Positions 26,754 through 37,113 are shown, counted from the stretch's first letter. The stretch: DNA of 64,000 nucleotides from Paenibacillus hamazuiensis (GCF_023276405.1 NZ_JALRMO010000001.1:8657501-8721500); one strand, 5' to 3'. Notes: generated from the sequence alone by a model not told the origin. Translations and numbers: made by a program.

Positions 26754-28547
26754 ATGAGCGCTGTTAAAATCGTCAATCGCCTGCAGGGCGACATGCCGAA
26801 GATCGGAATCCGGCCCGTCGTTGACGGCCGGCGGGGTGGGATCCGCGAATCCCTTGAGGAGCCGACGATGAATATGGCGAAGGCGTGCGCGCAATTGTTG
26901 AGCAGCCGCCTCCGCCACGCAAACGGACTGCCGGTGGAGTGCGTCATCGCCGATACGACGATCGGCGGCGTCGGCGAAGCCGCGCGGACGGCGGAGAAGT
27001 TCCGCAAGGAGGGCGTCGGCCTGACCGTTACGGTCACTCCGTCTTGGTGTTACCCGCTGGAGACGATCGATACGGATCCGCTGATGCCTAAAGCGATCTG
27101 GGGCTTCAACGGCACGGAGCGGCCGGGAGCGGTTTATCTCGCATCCGCGTTGGCTGCGCATAATCAAAAAGGGCTGCCGGCTTTCGGCATCTACGGCAAG
27201 GACGTGCAGGACATCGGCGACAGCACGATTCCCGCAGATGTGCAGGAAAAGCTGCTGCAATTCGCCAAGGCGGGACTCGCCGTGGCGACGATGCGTGGGA
27301 AATCGTACCTGGCGATGGGCACCGTATCGATGGGGATTGCCGGCTGCATCGTCGACGAAAGCTTTTTCCAGGATTACCTGGGGATGCGCAATGAATATGT
27401 CGACATGTCGGAATTCATCCGCAGGATGGAGCGCGGCATTTACGATCATGAGGAATACGAGCGGGCACTGACCTGGACGAAGGCGAACTGCCGCGTCGGA
27501 GCGGATGTGAATCCCGCCGTATTGCAGCGGACGGACCGGCAGAAAGATCAGGACTGGGAAACCGTCGTGAAGATGACTCTGATCGCCCGCGACCTGATGG
27601 TCGGCAATCCGAAGCTTGCGGATATGGGCTACGAGGAAGAAGCGCTCGGTCACAACGCGATCGCCGCCGGATTCCAGGGGCAGCGGGCTTGGACCGACCA
27701 TTTCCCGAACGGGGACTTCATGGAAGCGATCCTGACGAGCTCGTTCGATTGGAACGGTATCCGCGAGCCGTTTATGCTGGCGACGGAAAACGATAACCTG
27801 AACGCGGTCACGATGCTGTTCGGGCATCTGCTGACCGGCGGCGCGCAAATTTTCGCCGACGTGCGGACTTATTGGAGCCCGGAGGCAGTGGAACGGGTCA
27901 CCGGAAAGAAACTGGAGGGGGCCGCTGCCGGCGGCGTCATCCATCTGATCAACTCGGGTCCTGCGGCGCTGGACGGCACCGGAGAACAGACTATCGGCGG
28001 CTCACCGGCGATGAAGCCTTTCTGGGACATAACCCAAGAGGAAGCGAACAAGTGCCTCGAGGCGACGTTATGGTGCCCTGCGGTCGACTTCTTCCGCGGC
28101 GGCGGGTATTCGACCGACTTCACGACACGCGGCGGCATGCCGATGACGATGGCCCGCATCAACCTGATCAAGGGGCTCGGACCGGTGCTGCAAATCGCCG
28201 AAGGTTATTCGGTCGAGCTGCCGGCAGACATTCACGATGCGCTCGACCGGCGGTCCAATCCGACGTGGCCGACGACGTGGTTTGTGCCGAGGCTGACGGG
28301 AGAAGGCGCGTTTAAGGACGTGTATACGGTGATGAACAACTGGGGCTCCAACCACTGCGCGTTCAGCTACGGCCATGTCGGCGGCGATTTGATCACGCTC
28401 GCCTCGATGCTGCGGATTCCGGTGTGCATGCACAACGTGCCGGAAGAGCGGCTGTTCCGTCCGAGCGCATGGACCGCCTTCGGCGCCGGCGAGCCCGTCG
28501 GTGCCGATTACCGGGCATGCGCGGCCTTCGGTCCATTATACCGATAA
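26754..28547 (+). CDS. fucI: L-fucose/D-arabinose isomerase
   Basis: Predicted EC 5.3.1.25 (also 5.3.1.3) metal-dependent ketol isomerase of 597 aa, close to the 591 aa E. coli FucI. Metal ligands are readable: Glu345 in LATENDN, Asp369 in [13 protein letters not shown] (spacing 24, as E337/D361 in E. coli) and His534 in NWGSNHCAF. It starts one base after the DapA-family stop, with GGAGGGGG upstream. The next gene is a ribulokinase rather than fuculokinase, and no FucA aldolase is present. D-arabinose to D-ribulose is therefore the likelier use (inference). Confidence 0.93.
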   Translation: MSAVKIVNRLQGDMPKIGIRPVVDGRRGGIRESLEEPTMNMAKACAQLLSSRLRHANGLPVECVIADTTIGGVGEAARTAEKFRKEGVGLTVTVTPSWCYPLETIDTDPLMPKAIWGFNGTERPGAVYLASALAAHNQKGLPAFGIYGKDVQDIGDSTIPADVQEKLLQFAKAGLAVATMRGKSYLAMGTVSMGIAGCIVDESFFQDYLGMRNEYVDMSEFIRRMERGIYDHEEYERALTWTKANCRVGADVNPAVLQRTDRQKDQDWETVVKMTLIARDLMVGNPKLADMGYEEEALGHNAIAAGFQGQRAWTDHFPNGDFMEAILTSSFDWNGIREPFMLATENDNLNAVTMLFGHLLTGGAQIFADVRTYWSPEAVERVTGKKLEGAAAGGVIHLINSGPAALDGTGEQTIGGSPAMKPFWDITQEEANKCLEATLWCPAVDFFRGGGYSTDFTTRGGMPMTMARINLIKGLGPVLQIAEGYSVELPADIHDALDRRSNPTWPTTWFVPRLTGEGAFKDVYTVMNNWGSNHCAFSYGHVGGDLITLASMLRIPVCMHNVPEERLFRPSAWTAFGAGEPVGADYRACAAFGPLYR

Positions 28548-28560
28548 GGACGTGAAGACG

Positions 28561-30240
28561 GTGGAAAAACGCTGTGTTATCGGGATTGATTTCGGAACCG
28601 AGTCGGGAAGGGCCGTCCTGGTTGATGCGGCTGACGGGCAGGAATTGGCTTTTCACGTAACCCGGTATCCACATGGGGTTATCGACGAAGCTTTGCCTGT
28701 TTCCGGCAAGCGGCTCGGGCCAAATTGGGCGCTGCAGCATCCTGACGATTATGTGGAGGTGCTGCGCCGATCGGTTCCGGAGGTGCTGCGGATTGCCGGA
28801 GTGCCGCCGGCTTGGGTAATCGGCATAGGCATCGATTTTACCGCTTGTACGGTGATGCCCGTCGATGCGGAAGGGACTCCGCTCTGCATGCTGGAGACGT
28901 ATGCGGACGAGCCTCATGCGTATGTGAAGCTTTGGAAGCATCATGCGGCGCAAGCGGAGGCCGATATGCTGAACGAGATTGCGGCGCAAAGAGGGGAAGT
29001 TTTCCTGAGGCGCTACGGCGGCAAAACCTCCTCGGAGTGGATGATAGCCAAAGTATGGCAGGTGCTGCGGGAAGCGCCGGAAATCTACGAGGCGGCGGAT
29101 ATGTTCGTGGAAGCTGCGGATTGGATCGTCCGCGTCATGACGGGAAGCTTGGCCCGAAGCAGCTGCTGCGCCGGGTACAAGGCTTTATGGCATAAGGCGG
29201 ACGGATATCCGTCGGCCGACTTTTTTCATGCGCTGGATCCGCGTTTGCGGCAAATCGCGGAGACGAAGCTGCGCGGAAACGTCGTTTCTTTGGGCGCCAA
29301 AGCGGGGGAGCTGTCTGCGCATGCCGCGGACATGATGGGACTGCTGCCGGGAACGGCGGTGGCGGTCGGCCTGATCGACGCCCATGCGGGGGCTGTCGGG
29401 ACAGGGGCCGTTAAGCCCGGTCAAATGGCGATGGCGATGGGGACGTCGCTGTGCCATATGCTGCTCAGCGATCGGGAGGTTCATGTCGAAGGAATCTGCG
29501 GTGTCGTGAGAGACGGCATCGTGCCCGGCTTGTTCGGCTATGAAGCCGGCCAGCCTGCGGTGGGCGATATGTTCGGTTGGTTCGTCGAGCATGCCGTTCC
29601 GGGGCAGCTGCAGCGTGAGGCCGGGGCGGCAAACCTTGGCGTCCACGCGCTCCTGGAAAACCGGGCAAGCCGGCTGAAGCCCGGTGAACACGGATTGCTG
29701 GCGCTCGACTGGTGGAATGGGAACCGTTCCGTTCTGGTCAATTCGGAATTAAGCGGACTGATCGTAGGCCTGACGCTTCATACCAAGCCGGAGGAGATAT
29801 ACCGGGCGCTGCTCGAGGCGGCGGCCTTCGGAACGCGTCGAATCATCGAAACGTTTGAAGAGGCGGGCGTCAAGGTAAACGAGCTCTTTGCCTGCGGCGG
29901 GCTTCCCGGCCGCAACCAGCTGCTGATGCAAATTTATGCCGATGTACTCGGAAGGGAAATTAAACTACCCGGATCGGAGCAGACGACCGCGCTCGGAGCG
30001 GCGATGTTCGGTGCGGTTGCCGCCGGTTCGGAAAGAGGCGGTTATTCGAACATAGCGGAGGCGGCAGCCAAGATGGTCCGACTGCGCGAGCAGACGTATC
30101 GCCCGATACCGGAGCATAAGATCGTGTATGATGAAATCTACGGTGAATATGTGAAGCTTCACGATATTTTCGGCAGAAGAGAGGATCGGCTCATGAGAAA
30201 GTTGAAGGAGCTGAGCGCACGAATAAGGACCGCAGAATAA
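28561..30240 (+). CDS. araB: Ribulokinase (FGGY family)
   Basis: Predicted ATP-dependent kinase of 559 aa (E. coli AraB 566) that phosphorylates ribulose at O5. The N-terminal FGGY start is [16 protein letters not shown]. The sugar-site region [14 protein letters not shown] and the ribulokinase segment [17 protein letters not shown] are present. The C-terminal [26 protein letters not shown]-binding segment is intact. GTG at 28561 is chosen (AAGGA about ten bases upstream). A longer frame into fucI is unlikely. With FucI it gives D-ribulose 5-phosphate from D-arabinose. Confidence 0.92.
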   Translation: MEKRCVIGIDFGTESGRAVLVDAADGQELAFHVTRYPHGVIDEALPVSGKRLGPNWALQHPDDYVEVLRRSVPEVLRIAGVPPAWVIGIGIDFTACTVMPVDAEGTPLCMLETYADEPHAYVKLWKHHAAQAEADMLNEIAAQRGEVFLRRYGGKTSSEWMIAKVWQVLREAPEIYEAADMFVEAADWIVRVMTGSLARSSCCAGYKALWHKADGYPSADFFHALDPRLRQIAETKLRGNVVSLGAKAGELSAHAADMMGLLPGTAVAVGLIDAHAGAVGTGAVKPGQMAMAMGTSLCHMLLSDREVHVEGICGVVRDGIVPGLFGYEAGQPAVGDMFGWFVEHAVPGQLQREAGAANLGVHALLENRASRLKPGEHGLLALDWWNGNRSVLVNSELSGLIVGLTLHTKPEEIYRALLEAAAFGTRRIIETFEEAGVKVNELFACGGLPGRNQLLMQIYADVLGREIKLPGSEQTTALGAAMFGAVAAGSERGGYSNIAEAAAKMVRLREQTYRPIPEHKIVYDEIYGEYVKLHDIFGRREDRLMRKLKELSARIRTAE

Positions 30241-30260
30241 GTTTTTCTCTTTGGTTTTAT

Positions 30261-30292
30261 CAAAGAAGCCCTTGAATTCAAGGGCTTCTTTG
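30261..30292 (+). terminator. Perfectly palindromic terminator of the fucI-araB operon
   Basis: A 32-base perfect palindrome with arms CAAAGAAGCCCTTGAA and its complement. It shares the core with the terminator at 11215. No long T run follows, only TTCTTTG. Confidence 0.8.
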
Positions 30293-30375
30293 CGTTGAAG
30301 ATTAAGTTCACCAAAGCGTTAAAGAACGAACGAGGTCTTTTTTACCAAGAATAACGAATGTTACAAAAGAAATAA

Positions 30376-30404
30376 TTGAAAAATGATGCAAAATAAGCTA
30401 GTAT
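30376..30404 (+). promoter_or_regulatory. Sigma-A promoter of pyc
   Basis: TTGAAA (30376-30381) and TAGTAT (30399-30404) are 17 bases apart and 102 bases upstream of the pyc start. Confidence 0.6.
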
Positions 30405-30430
30405 TTCATTATATATGACATACTAAATTA

Positions 30431-30450
30431 TTTTATGTCGCATCATAAAA
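30431..30450. promoter_or_regulatory. Dyad in the pyc leader
   Basis: TTTTATG and CATAAAA form perfect 7-base arms around TCGCAT, about 20-40 bases after the predicted start. It contains TGTCGCA, the heptamer repeated in the monooxygenase intergenic region. It may be an operator; the heptamer could also be chance. Confidence 0.4.
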
Positions 30451-30505
30451 TGATAAAAGATGTATTACGAGGAATTTCGAGCGATGGGAAAAGAGGGAGG
30501 AAAGT

Positions 30506-33500
30506 ATGACAAATATCCATCATTTCAAAAAGGTATTGGTCGCCAACCGGGGGGAAATCGCGATCCGCATTTTCCGGGCATGTACGGAGTTGGGCATTCG
30601 AACGGTCGCTGTGTATTCCGAGCAGGACAATGTATCTCTTCACCGCTTTAAAGCGGATGAAGCTTATCTGATCGGCGAAGGAAAGGGCCCCATTGAAGCC
30701 TATCTGGATATCGAAAGCATTCTTGAGGTCGCCAAGCGGTACGATGTCGATGCGATTCATCCGGGTTACGGATTTTTGGCGGAGAATGCGGCATTTGCAA
30801 CAAGATGTCAAGAAGAAGGAATCGTGTTTATCGGTCCGGCACCTGAGCATCTGCAAATGTTCGGAGATAAGGTTGATGCCAGAGCGATGGCCGTGAAGGC
30901 CGGAATTCCGGTCATCCCCGGCACGCCGGAACCGGTTCAATCGCTGCAGGAGGCACTGCTTTTTGCCAAACAGTACGGTTACCCGATGATCATCAAAGCG
31001 GCCTCCGGAGGCGGAGGACGCGGGATGCGCATCGTGCGAAGCGAGGAGGAATTGCAGGAAGCGCTTAATCGCGCAAGCTCGGAAGCCAAATCCGCATTCG
31101 GCAGCGGGGCTGTTTATATCGAGAAATATTTGGAGCGCCCCAAGCATATCGAGGTGCAAATTTTGGCCGATCGCTATGGCCATACGGTGCATTTGTTCGA
31201 ACGGGATTGCTCGATTCAGCGCAGGCATCAGAAGGTCGTGGAAGTCGCCCCCAGCTATTCGCTTCCCGAACAACTCCGCAAACGAATCTGCGATGCCGCC
31301 TTGCAGCTCATGAAAACAGCCGGATACCGCAATGCGGGAACCGTTGAATTTCTGGTCGCTCCAGGCCAGCAATTTTATTTCATAGAGGTCAATCCCCGAG
31401 TGCAGGTGGAGCATACGATCACCGAGATGATCACGGGGATTGACATTGTCCAATCCCAAATCCGCATAGCCGAAGGTTACCGCTTGGAGGATCGGGAGAT
31501 CGGCATTGCCGGGCAGGAAGAGATCAAAACGAACGGCTACGCGATCCAATGCAGGGTGACCACCGAAGATCCGGAAAAAAACTTCATGCCGGAAACCGGG
31601 CGTCTGCTCGTTTACCGTTCCGGCGAAGGGTTAGGGATTCGCCTGGATGGCGGCAACGCCTATCCGGGAGCCTTCATCACACCGCATTACGACTCTCTAT
31701 TGGTCAAGGTTTGCTCCCAGGCTGTGAGCTACGAACAAGCTGCCAAAAAAGCGCTTCGAGCGCTAAAGGAATTTCGGATTCGCGGGGTCAAAACCAACAT
31801 TCCGTTTCTTGAAAATGTCGTCAAGCATCCCGACTTTTTAAGCGGCGCATACGATACGTCCTTTATCGAAGGGCATCCGGAGCTGTTTGAATTCCCGACT
31901 CCCAAAGACCGCGGGACCAAGCTGCTGTCATACATCGGGCAAACGATCGTCAATGGCCACCCCGGGTTGCCTGCGGGGAAGAAGCCCATCTTTGCGGCGC
32001 CCCGGATCCCTGTCACTTCGGTGAAACAGGCATATCCGGCGGGGAGCAAGCAAATTTTGGAGCAGCACGGAGTGGACGGACTGCTGCAATGGATTCGGTC
32101 GAGTGGCAGGCTGCTCGTCACCGATACGACGTTCCGCGACGCCCATCAATCCCTTTTCGCCACCAGGGTGCGGACATACGATCTGTTGAACATTTCGGAG
32201 GCGACAGGAAAGCTGGCGGCGGATCTGTTCTCGCTCGAAATGTGGGGCGGAGCGACGTTTGATACCGGCATGCGGTTTTTGAACGAAGATCCTTGGCAGC
32301 GGCTTCGCTTGCTTCGCGAAAAGATCCCCAATATTTTGTTCCAGATGCTGTTTCGCGGAGCAAATGGAGTCGGTTATACGAATTATCCCGACAACGTCAT
32401 TCGCAAATTCGTCGGGCTCGCGGCTGAAGCGGGCATCGACATATTCCGTATTTTCGACAGCTTGAATTGGATCGAGGGAATGCGCATCGCGATCGATTCG
32501 GTGCGTGAATCCGGCAAAGTTGCGGAAGCAGCGATTTGCTACACGGGCGATATTTTGGACGAGAAGAGGGATAAATACTCCCTGAGCTATTATGTTCAAT
32601 TGGCCAAACAATTGGAAAAAACGGGAGCTCACATTCTTGCGATTAAAGATATGGCCGGATTGCTCAAGCCTTTCGCCGCTTATAAACTGATCAGCGTCCT
32701 CAAGCAGGAAATCGGAATCCCGATCCATCTGCATACCCACGATACGAGCGGCAACCAAATGGCCACGCTCATCAAAGCTTACGAAGCAGGCGTCGATATT
32801 GTCGACGCAGCCGTCAGCTCGATGTCCGGACTGACCTCGCAGCCCAGCTTAAACGGGCTGGTGGCTTCCTTGCAGGGCCAGGAGCGGGATACGGGACTCG
32901 ATCTTTCCCAACTGCAAAAGCTGTCCGATTATTGGGAAGACGTCCGCGCCTATTATGAAGGATTTGAGAGCGGCATGAAGTCGCCGAGTTCGGAGATTTA
33001 TCTCCATGAAATGCCCGGCGGGCAGTACACCAATCTTCATCAGCAGGCCAAGGGCGTAGGATTGGAAGAACGGTGGGAAGAGGTCAAGACGGCGTACTCC
33101 ACCGTCAATCGGATGTTTGGCGATATCGTGAAGGTCACTCCGTCTTCCAAAGTCGTAGGGGATATGGCGCTGTTTATGGTGCAAAACCGTTTAAGCGAAG
33201 AAGACATCTATGAAAAAGGCGAGCTGCTCAATTTCCCGGAATCGGTGGTTCAGTTTTTCCAGGGCTATCTGGGACAGCCTCCCGGCGGGTTTCCGGAAAA
33301 GCTGCGCGATGTCATTCTGAAAGGCCGCGAATATTTCACCTGCCGGCCGGGCGAGCTGCTCCCCGCCGTTGATTTTGCTCAAATTCGCATGGAATTGGAA
33401 CAGAAATTGGGACGTCCTGTGAACGATTATGATTTGATGAGCTACCTGATGTATCCGAAAGTATTTTTGGATAAAGAAAAGGTAACCGGAGAGTTCGGCG

Positions 33501-33955
33501 ATATTTCCGTGCTGGATACGCCTACGTTCTTTTACGGGCTTCGTCTTGGCGAAGAGATTGCCGTCAACATTGAACAGGGGAAGACGCTCATGGTGAAGCT
33601 GATCGCCATAGGGCCGCTCGCCCCTGACGGAACGAAAACGATATACTTCGAACTGAACGGCCAGCCGCGTGAAATTCCCGTTCGCGACCTGTCCGCCGAA
33701 GTGAGCGCCGAAGTTCGCCGCAAGGCCGACTCCGGCGACCGTGGGCAAATCGGAGCGCCCATGCCGGGCAAAGTCGTTAAAGTGATGGTGGAACCGGGAG
33801 ATAAGGTGAAAAAAGGGGAGCATCTCTTTATTACCGAATCGATGAAAATGGAAACCAACATTCAAGCGCCGATGAATGGACAGGTGAAGGCGGTATACGT
33901 AAAAGCCGGCGATGTGATTCAAACGGGGGATTTATTGATTGAACTTCAGCCTTAA
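30506..33955 (+). CDS. pyc: Pyruvate carboxylase
   Basis: Anaplerotic biotin enzyme converting pyruvate, bicarbonate and ATP to oxaloacetate, 1149 aa and full length (B. subtilis Pyc 1148). The biotin carboxylase domain is at about 1-455 with ATP loop KAASGGGGRGMRIV and FIEVNPRVQVEHTITE. The carboxyltransferase domain at about 530-800 contains TDTTFRDAHQSLFATRVRT. The biotinyl domain at the end carries Lys1114 in ESMKMETN. AGGAAAG precedes the ATG. Pyc is usually a housekeeping gene. Whether this is the only copy cannot be told here. Confidence 0.97.
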   Translation: MTNIHHFKKVLVANRGEIAIRIFRACTELGIRTVAVYSEQDNVSLHRFKADEAYLIGEGKGPIEAYLDIESILEVAKRYDVDAIHPGYGFLAENAAFATRCQEEGIVFIGPAPEHLQMFGDKVDARAMAVKAGIPVIPGTPEPVQSLQEALLFAKQYGYPMIIKAASGGGGRGMRIVRSEEELQEALNRASSEAKSAFGSGAVYIEKYLERPKHIEVQILADRYGHTVHLFERDCSIQRRHQKVVEVAPSYSLPEQLRKRICDAALQLMKTAGYRNAGTVEFLVAPGQQFYFIEVNPRVQVEHTITEMITGIDIVQSQIRIAEGYRLEDREIGIAGQEEIKTNGYAIQCRVTTEDPEKNFMPETGRLLVYRSGEGLGIRLDGGNAYPGAFITPHYDSLLVKVCSQAVSYEQAAKKALRALKEFRIRGVKTNIPFLENVVKHPDFLSGAYDTSFIEGHPELFEFPTPKDRGTKLLSYIGQTIVNGHPGLPAGKKPIFAAPRIPVTSVKQAYPAGSKQILEQHGVDGLLQWIRSSGRLLVTDTTFRDAHQSLFATRVRTYDLLNISEATGKLAADLFSLEMWGGATFDTGMRFLNEDPWQRLRLLREKIPNILFQMLFRGANGVGYTNYPDNVIRKFVGLAAEAGIDIFRIFDSLNWIEGMRIAIDSVRESGKVAEAAICYTGDILDEKRDKYSLSYYVQLAKQLEKTGAHILAIKDMAGLLKPFAAYKLISVLKQEIGIPIHLHTHDTSGNQMATLIKAYEAGVDIVDAAVSSMSGLTSQPSLNGLVASLQGQERDTGLDLSQLQKLSDYWEDVRAYYEGFESGMKSPSSEIYLHEMPGGQYTNLHQQAKGVGLEERWEEVKTAYSTVNRMFGDIVKVTPSSKVVGDMALFMVQNRLSEEDIYEKGELLNFPESVVQFFQGYLGQPPGGFPEKLRDVILKGREYFTCRPGELLPAVDFAQIRMELEQKLGRPVNDYDLMSYLMYPKVFLDKEKVTGEFGDISVLDTPTFFYGLRLGEEIAVNIEQGKTLMVKLIAIGPLAPDGTKTIYFELNGQPREIPVRDLSAEVSAEVRRKADSGDRGQIGAPMPGKVVKVMVEPGDKVKKGEHLFITESMKMETNIQAPMNGQVKAVYVKAGDVIQTGDLLIELQP

Positions 33956-33964
33956 ATTAGCGAT

Positions 33965-33990
33965 GAAGAGGGGGAAACCTCTCTTCTTTT
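33965..33990 (+). terminator. Terminator after pyc
   Basis: GAAGAGGGG pairs with CCTCTCTTC (one G-T wobble) around a GAAA tetraloop and is followed by TTTT. Confidence 0.85.
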
Positions 33991-34083
33991 ATTTCCGAAC
34001 GTACCGGTGGAGGTGCCGACGCATATTGCCGGCACGCTCGATTTCGCATGACGGAGCCGAGGGCACGATTATTCGACCCGACC

Positions 34084-35400
34084 TCAGCATGAACCGCGAA
34101 GCCGCGACGATAAGTATTTCAGTTCTTCCCTGTATTTCATCACCGTTCTTCGGGAGATTTGAATCTTTTCCTTTACCAATATTTCCATGATCTGCTGATC
34201 GGAGAGAGGGTTTCTTTTATCTTCATTTTGAATAATCGTCTTAATTCTTTCTTTCACACTTTCTGCGGATGTCGCCATGCCATCGTCCGTCGACAAACCG
34301 GATGCAAAAAAGTAACCTAATTCAAATAAGCCATGCTGAGTTTGAACATATTTGTTTTGCACGGCGCGGCTTACGGTCGATTCGTGCAACTTCAAAATTT
34401 CCGCAACGGCCTTCAAATTCATAGGCTTCAAATGGGATTTGCCTTTTTCAAAAAATGCGAACTGCTCTTGTACAATGGTTTCAATGACTTTATACAAAGT
34501 TTTTTGTCTTTCTTCAAGGCCGCGAATAAGTCCGTTGGCGGTTTGCAAGTAAGAACGCAAAAAATGCTTGGCTTCTTTGCATTCGTTTCCGCTTAAAAGC
34601 TGTTGATAATAATGATTAATCGATAATGTAGGGAATCCGCTCTCATTCATGATAATTTGACAGCCGTTTTGTCGTTTTAGAATAATGGCATCCGGTACGA
34701 TATATTTCTGGGATACGTTACTGTAAGGAAGGCCTGGGCGCGGGTTCAAGCTGCGAATATAACGAAGTGAATGGTTCACTTCTTCAATGGATATGTTCAA
34801 CTTATCCGAGATCCGCTTGTGTTTTCCGCCAGCCAAATCCTTTAAGAAATCGCTTACAATCCGATATGCCCAAGGACTCGCGTTACGGTCTCTGCCGATT
34901 TGCAGCAGCAAGCATTCTCTCAGGTCTCTGGCGCCTACACCCGGGGGGTCCAAAGATTGCAAACAACGAAGCGCAGACTGAGCTTCCTCTATGCTTGCAT
35001 GAAAAAGGGCTCCAGCTTCATGAATATCAACGCTCAAATATCCGTGCTCGTTTAAGTTGCCCGCAAAATATCGGGCAATTTTCCTGATTTTATCGGGAAT
35101 ATCGATCAGTTGGAGCTGATTCAGAAGCATGATTTCGAGTGTTTCTTCCGGCCCCCTGACATTGTTAAGCCAATCCTGTTCACTGTCCTTTGAAAGTGCT
35201 TGCGAACGTAAACGAATTTTTTTACCGGGGTCTAAGGTCGGCCAAGCGATATCCAGCAGAGGATTTTCTACAGACTGTTCCTGCAAATAATTGACCAGTT
35301 CCGCCGATGAAAGATGCATAATATGGACAGATTGCATGAATTGCGGGGAAATGTTTAATTTATTCGTTTGCACTTGCGTTAATGAAACGGAAGGATTCAT
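34084..35400 (-). CDS. rpoN: RNA polymerase sigma-54 factor (RpoN/SigL)
   Basis: Sigma-54 of 438 aa, the normal Firmicute size. The Gln-rich activator-responsive region I is at the N-terminus (LTQVQTNKLNISPQFMQSVH). The core-binding region contains NPLLDI and DPPGVGARDLRECLLLQIG. The DNA-binding region ends with the RpoN box ISRRTVMKYREELKYL near 415-430. It recognises -24/-12 promoters and needs an AAA+ activator. It is the last gene of the leftward operon beside a sigma-54-dependent monooxygenase locus with its own activator. A hairpin separates it from groEL, so it may be read through or have its own promoter. Confidence 0.95.
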   Translation of the reverse strand: MNPSVSLTQVQTNKLNISPQFMQSVHIMHLSSAELVNYLQEQSVENPLLDIAWPTLDPGKKIRLRSQALSKDSEQDWLNNVRGPEETLEIMLLNQLQLIDIPDKIRKIARYFAGNLNEHGYLSVDIHEAGALFHASIEEAQSALRCLQSLDPPGVGARDLRECLLLQIGRDRNASPWAYRIVSDFLKDLAGGKHKRISDKLNISIEEVNHSLRYIRSLNPRPGLPYSNVSQKYIVPDAIILKRQNGCQIIMNESGFPTLSINHYYQQLLSGNECKEAKHFLRSYLQTANGLIRGLEERQKTLYKVIETIVQEQFAFFEKGKSHLKPMNLKAVAEILKLHESTVSRAVQNKYVQTQHGLFELGYFFASGLSTDDGMATSAESVKERIKTIIQNEDKRNPLSDQQIMEILVKEKIQISRRTVMKYREELKYLSSRLRGSC

Positions 35401-35430
35401 ATTCGCCCACCCAATCTATAGTCAGAGATA

Positions 35431-35459
35431 ATTCCCCTGCATTGAGAATGCAGGGGAAT
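35431..35459 (-). terminator. Hairpin between groEL-like gene and rpoN
   Basis: ATTCCCCTGCATT and AATGCAGGGGAAT are perfect 13-base arms around GAG. On the transcribed strand it is followed by TATCTC rather than a T run. It may attenuate rather than fully end transcription into rpoN. Confidence 0.65.
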
Positions 35460-35481
35460 CCGTCATCAACCACCGATATGC

Positions 35482-37113
35482 TTATTCGAGTAGCTCCGCG
35501 CCTCCGCCGCGAGCGGGGCCGCTGGCAGGATCGATTAACGGGTCCGGCTTATTGGTAATCAGCGACTCCGTCGTAATAATTAAAGCGGCTATGGATGCGG
35601 CATTTTCGAGAGCGGAACAGGTGACTTTAACGGGATCCATAATTCCATTCGCAATCATGTCGAAGTATTGTTCCGTAAGAACGTTGAATCCATGTCCCTT
35701 GGGCAGAGCTTTCACCTTATCCGCAATGGAATTCCCGTCGAAGCCGCAGTTAGCGGCAATGGTTTGCAGCGGCGTAGGCAGCACGTTCAGGACAAGCTGG
35801 GCCCCGATTTTTTCATCGCCCTGCAGAGGCTGAAGCCATTTTTCCAATGCGGATGAAGCCTGCAATAAGGCAGTGCCCCCTCCGGCGACAACGCCTTCTT
35901 CCAATGCGGCTTGCGTAGCATGTAAGGCGTCTTCGACTCTAAGCAGCTTTTCCCGGCGCTCAACATTCGTTGCGCCGCCTACCAGAATGATGGCTATGCC
36001 GCTGGACATATTGGATAATCGCTGCTGTAATTTCTCCTTTTCCCATTCCTGGGTCGTATCTTCGAACTGCTTTTGAATCTGATTTCTTCTGCCTTTAATT
36101 TCATTCTTGTCTCCATGCCCGTTAGTAATCGAGGTGTTGTCTTTCGTGACCCGCACCTGCTGCGCAGAGCCCAAATCTTTTACGGTGATATGTTCCAAGG
36201 TTATCCCGGTTTCCACGGAGACAATCTGTGCGCCTGTAAGAATTGCAATATCTTCCAATACCAATTTACGGTTATAACCAAACTCAGGCGTGCGAACAGC
36301 GACAATCTTCAATTTGTTCGAAATCTGATTTACCAGGCTGCCTAACACCTGGCTCTCGATCTCTTCCGCAATGAGGAGCAGCGGACGGTCTTTGTGAGTT
36401 AATTGGTCAATGATAGGCGAAATTTGTTGAACGGAGGTAATTTTTTGATCGGCGATGAGAATGTATGGGTGATGAAGAACCGCCTCCATGGTTTCAGGAT
36501 CAGTGACCATTTTATGTGATATATAACCGCGCTCGAATTGCATGCCTTCCATAAATTCGAGTGTCGTGAACGGGAGTTTGGATTCAATGACATTGATAAT
36601 TCCGTCCTTGCCTACCTTCTCTATGGCATCGGCAATGAATTCCCCTATCTCTTCGTCTTTTGCGGCGAGCGACGCTACCTTGGCTATGAACTTGTTGTTA
36701 TCAACGGAAACGGCGGACTCTTTAAGATGATGAACGACTTCTTTGACCGCGAGTTCCATCCCTTTTTTTAAAAAAATCGGATTGGCGCCATTGCGAACGG
36801 ACTTCAGACCTTCCTTCACCATAGCCTGGGCAAGTACGGTAGCGGTGGTTGTGCCGTCACCCGCACTATTATTCGTATGATTGGCTACTTCCTTAACCAG
36901 CATGGCGCCCATATTCTCGAAGGGATCCTCGAGTTCAATTTCACCTGCGATAAATACTCCATCGTTGGAGACCAAGGGAGTGGAAAACGGTCGATCGATG
37001 ATGACATTGCGGCCCTTCGGTCCGAGTGTGGATTTGACGATCGCGGCCAGTTTATCGACACCTCGTTCAAGAGCAGCCCGTGCCTCCTCATGCAGCAAAA
37101 AAAGCTTTGCCAT
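35482..37113 (-). CDS. groL: Divergent GroEL-type chaperonin, probable monooxygenase assembly factor
   Basis: Group I chaperonin of 543 aa. ATP-site motifs [13 protein letters not shown] and [13 protein letters not shown] (Asp86) are intact, as is [25 protein letters not shown]. Two features differ from housekeeping GroEL: there is no adjacent groES, and the C-terminus reads [10 protein letters not shown] rather than a GGM-repeat tail. The start is placed at ATG 37113. A longer frame from TTG 37155 would overlap the upstream dehydrogenase. In prm/mim loci a GroEL-like protein (MimG/PrmG) is known to be needed for productive monooxygenase folding, and this gene has the matching position. Confidence 0.93.
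   Translation of the reverse strand: MAKLFLLHEEARAALERGVDKLAAIVKSTLGPKGRNVIIDRPFSTPLVSNDGVFIAGEIELEDPFENMGAMLVKEVANHTNNSAGDGTTTATVLAQAMVKEGLKSVRNGANPIFLKKGMELAVKEVVHHLKESAVSVDNNKFIAKVASLAAKDEEIGEFIADAIEKVGKDGIINVIESKLPFTTLEFMEGMQFERGYISHKMVTDPETMEAVLHHPYILIADQKITSVQQISPIIDQLTHKDRPLLLIAEEIESQVLGSLVNQISNKLKIVAVRTPEFGYNRKLVLEDIAILTGAQIVSVETGITLEHITVKDLGSAQQVRVTKDNTSITNGHGDKNEIKGRRNQIQKQFEDTTQEWEKEKLQQRLSNMSSGIAIILVGGATNVERREKLLRVEDALHATQAALEEGVVAGGGTALLQASSALEKWLQPLQGDEKIGAQLVLNVLPTPLQTIAANCGFDGNSIADKVKALPKGHGFNVLTEQYFDMIANGIMDPVKVTCSALENAASIAALIITTESLITNKPDPLIDPASGPARGGGAELLE

Noticed and set aside
26670-27944. Long antisense open frame (424 codons) opposite fucI
   Set aside because: It lies wholly over a well-conserved isomerase with metal ligands in place, has no recognisable motif, and is Arg/His-rich as expected for a GC-biased shadow frame.
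26754-30240. Complete L-fucose catabolic operon
   Set aside because: Fuculokinase and fuculose-phosphate aldolase are absent, and the kinase present is ribulokinase-like.
30443-31549. Antisense open frame of 368 codons opposite the start of pyc
   Set aside because: The pyc frame carries intact biotin-carboxylase motifs throughout. The antisense frame has no family features.
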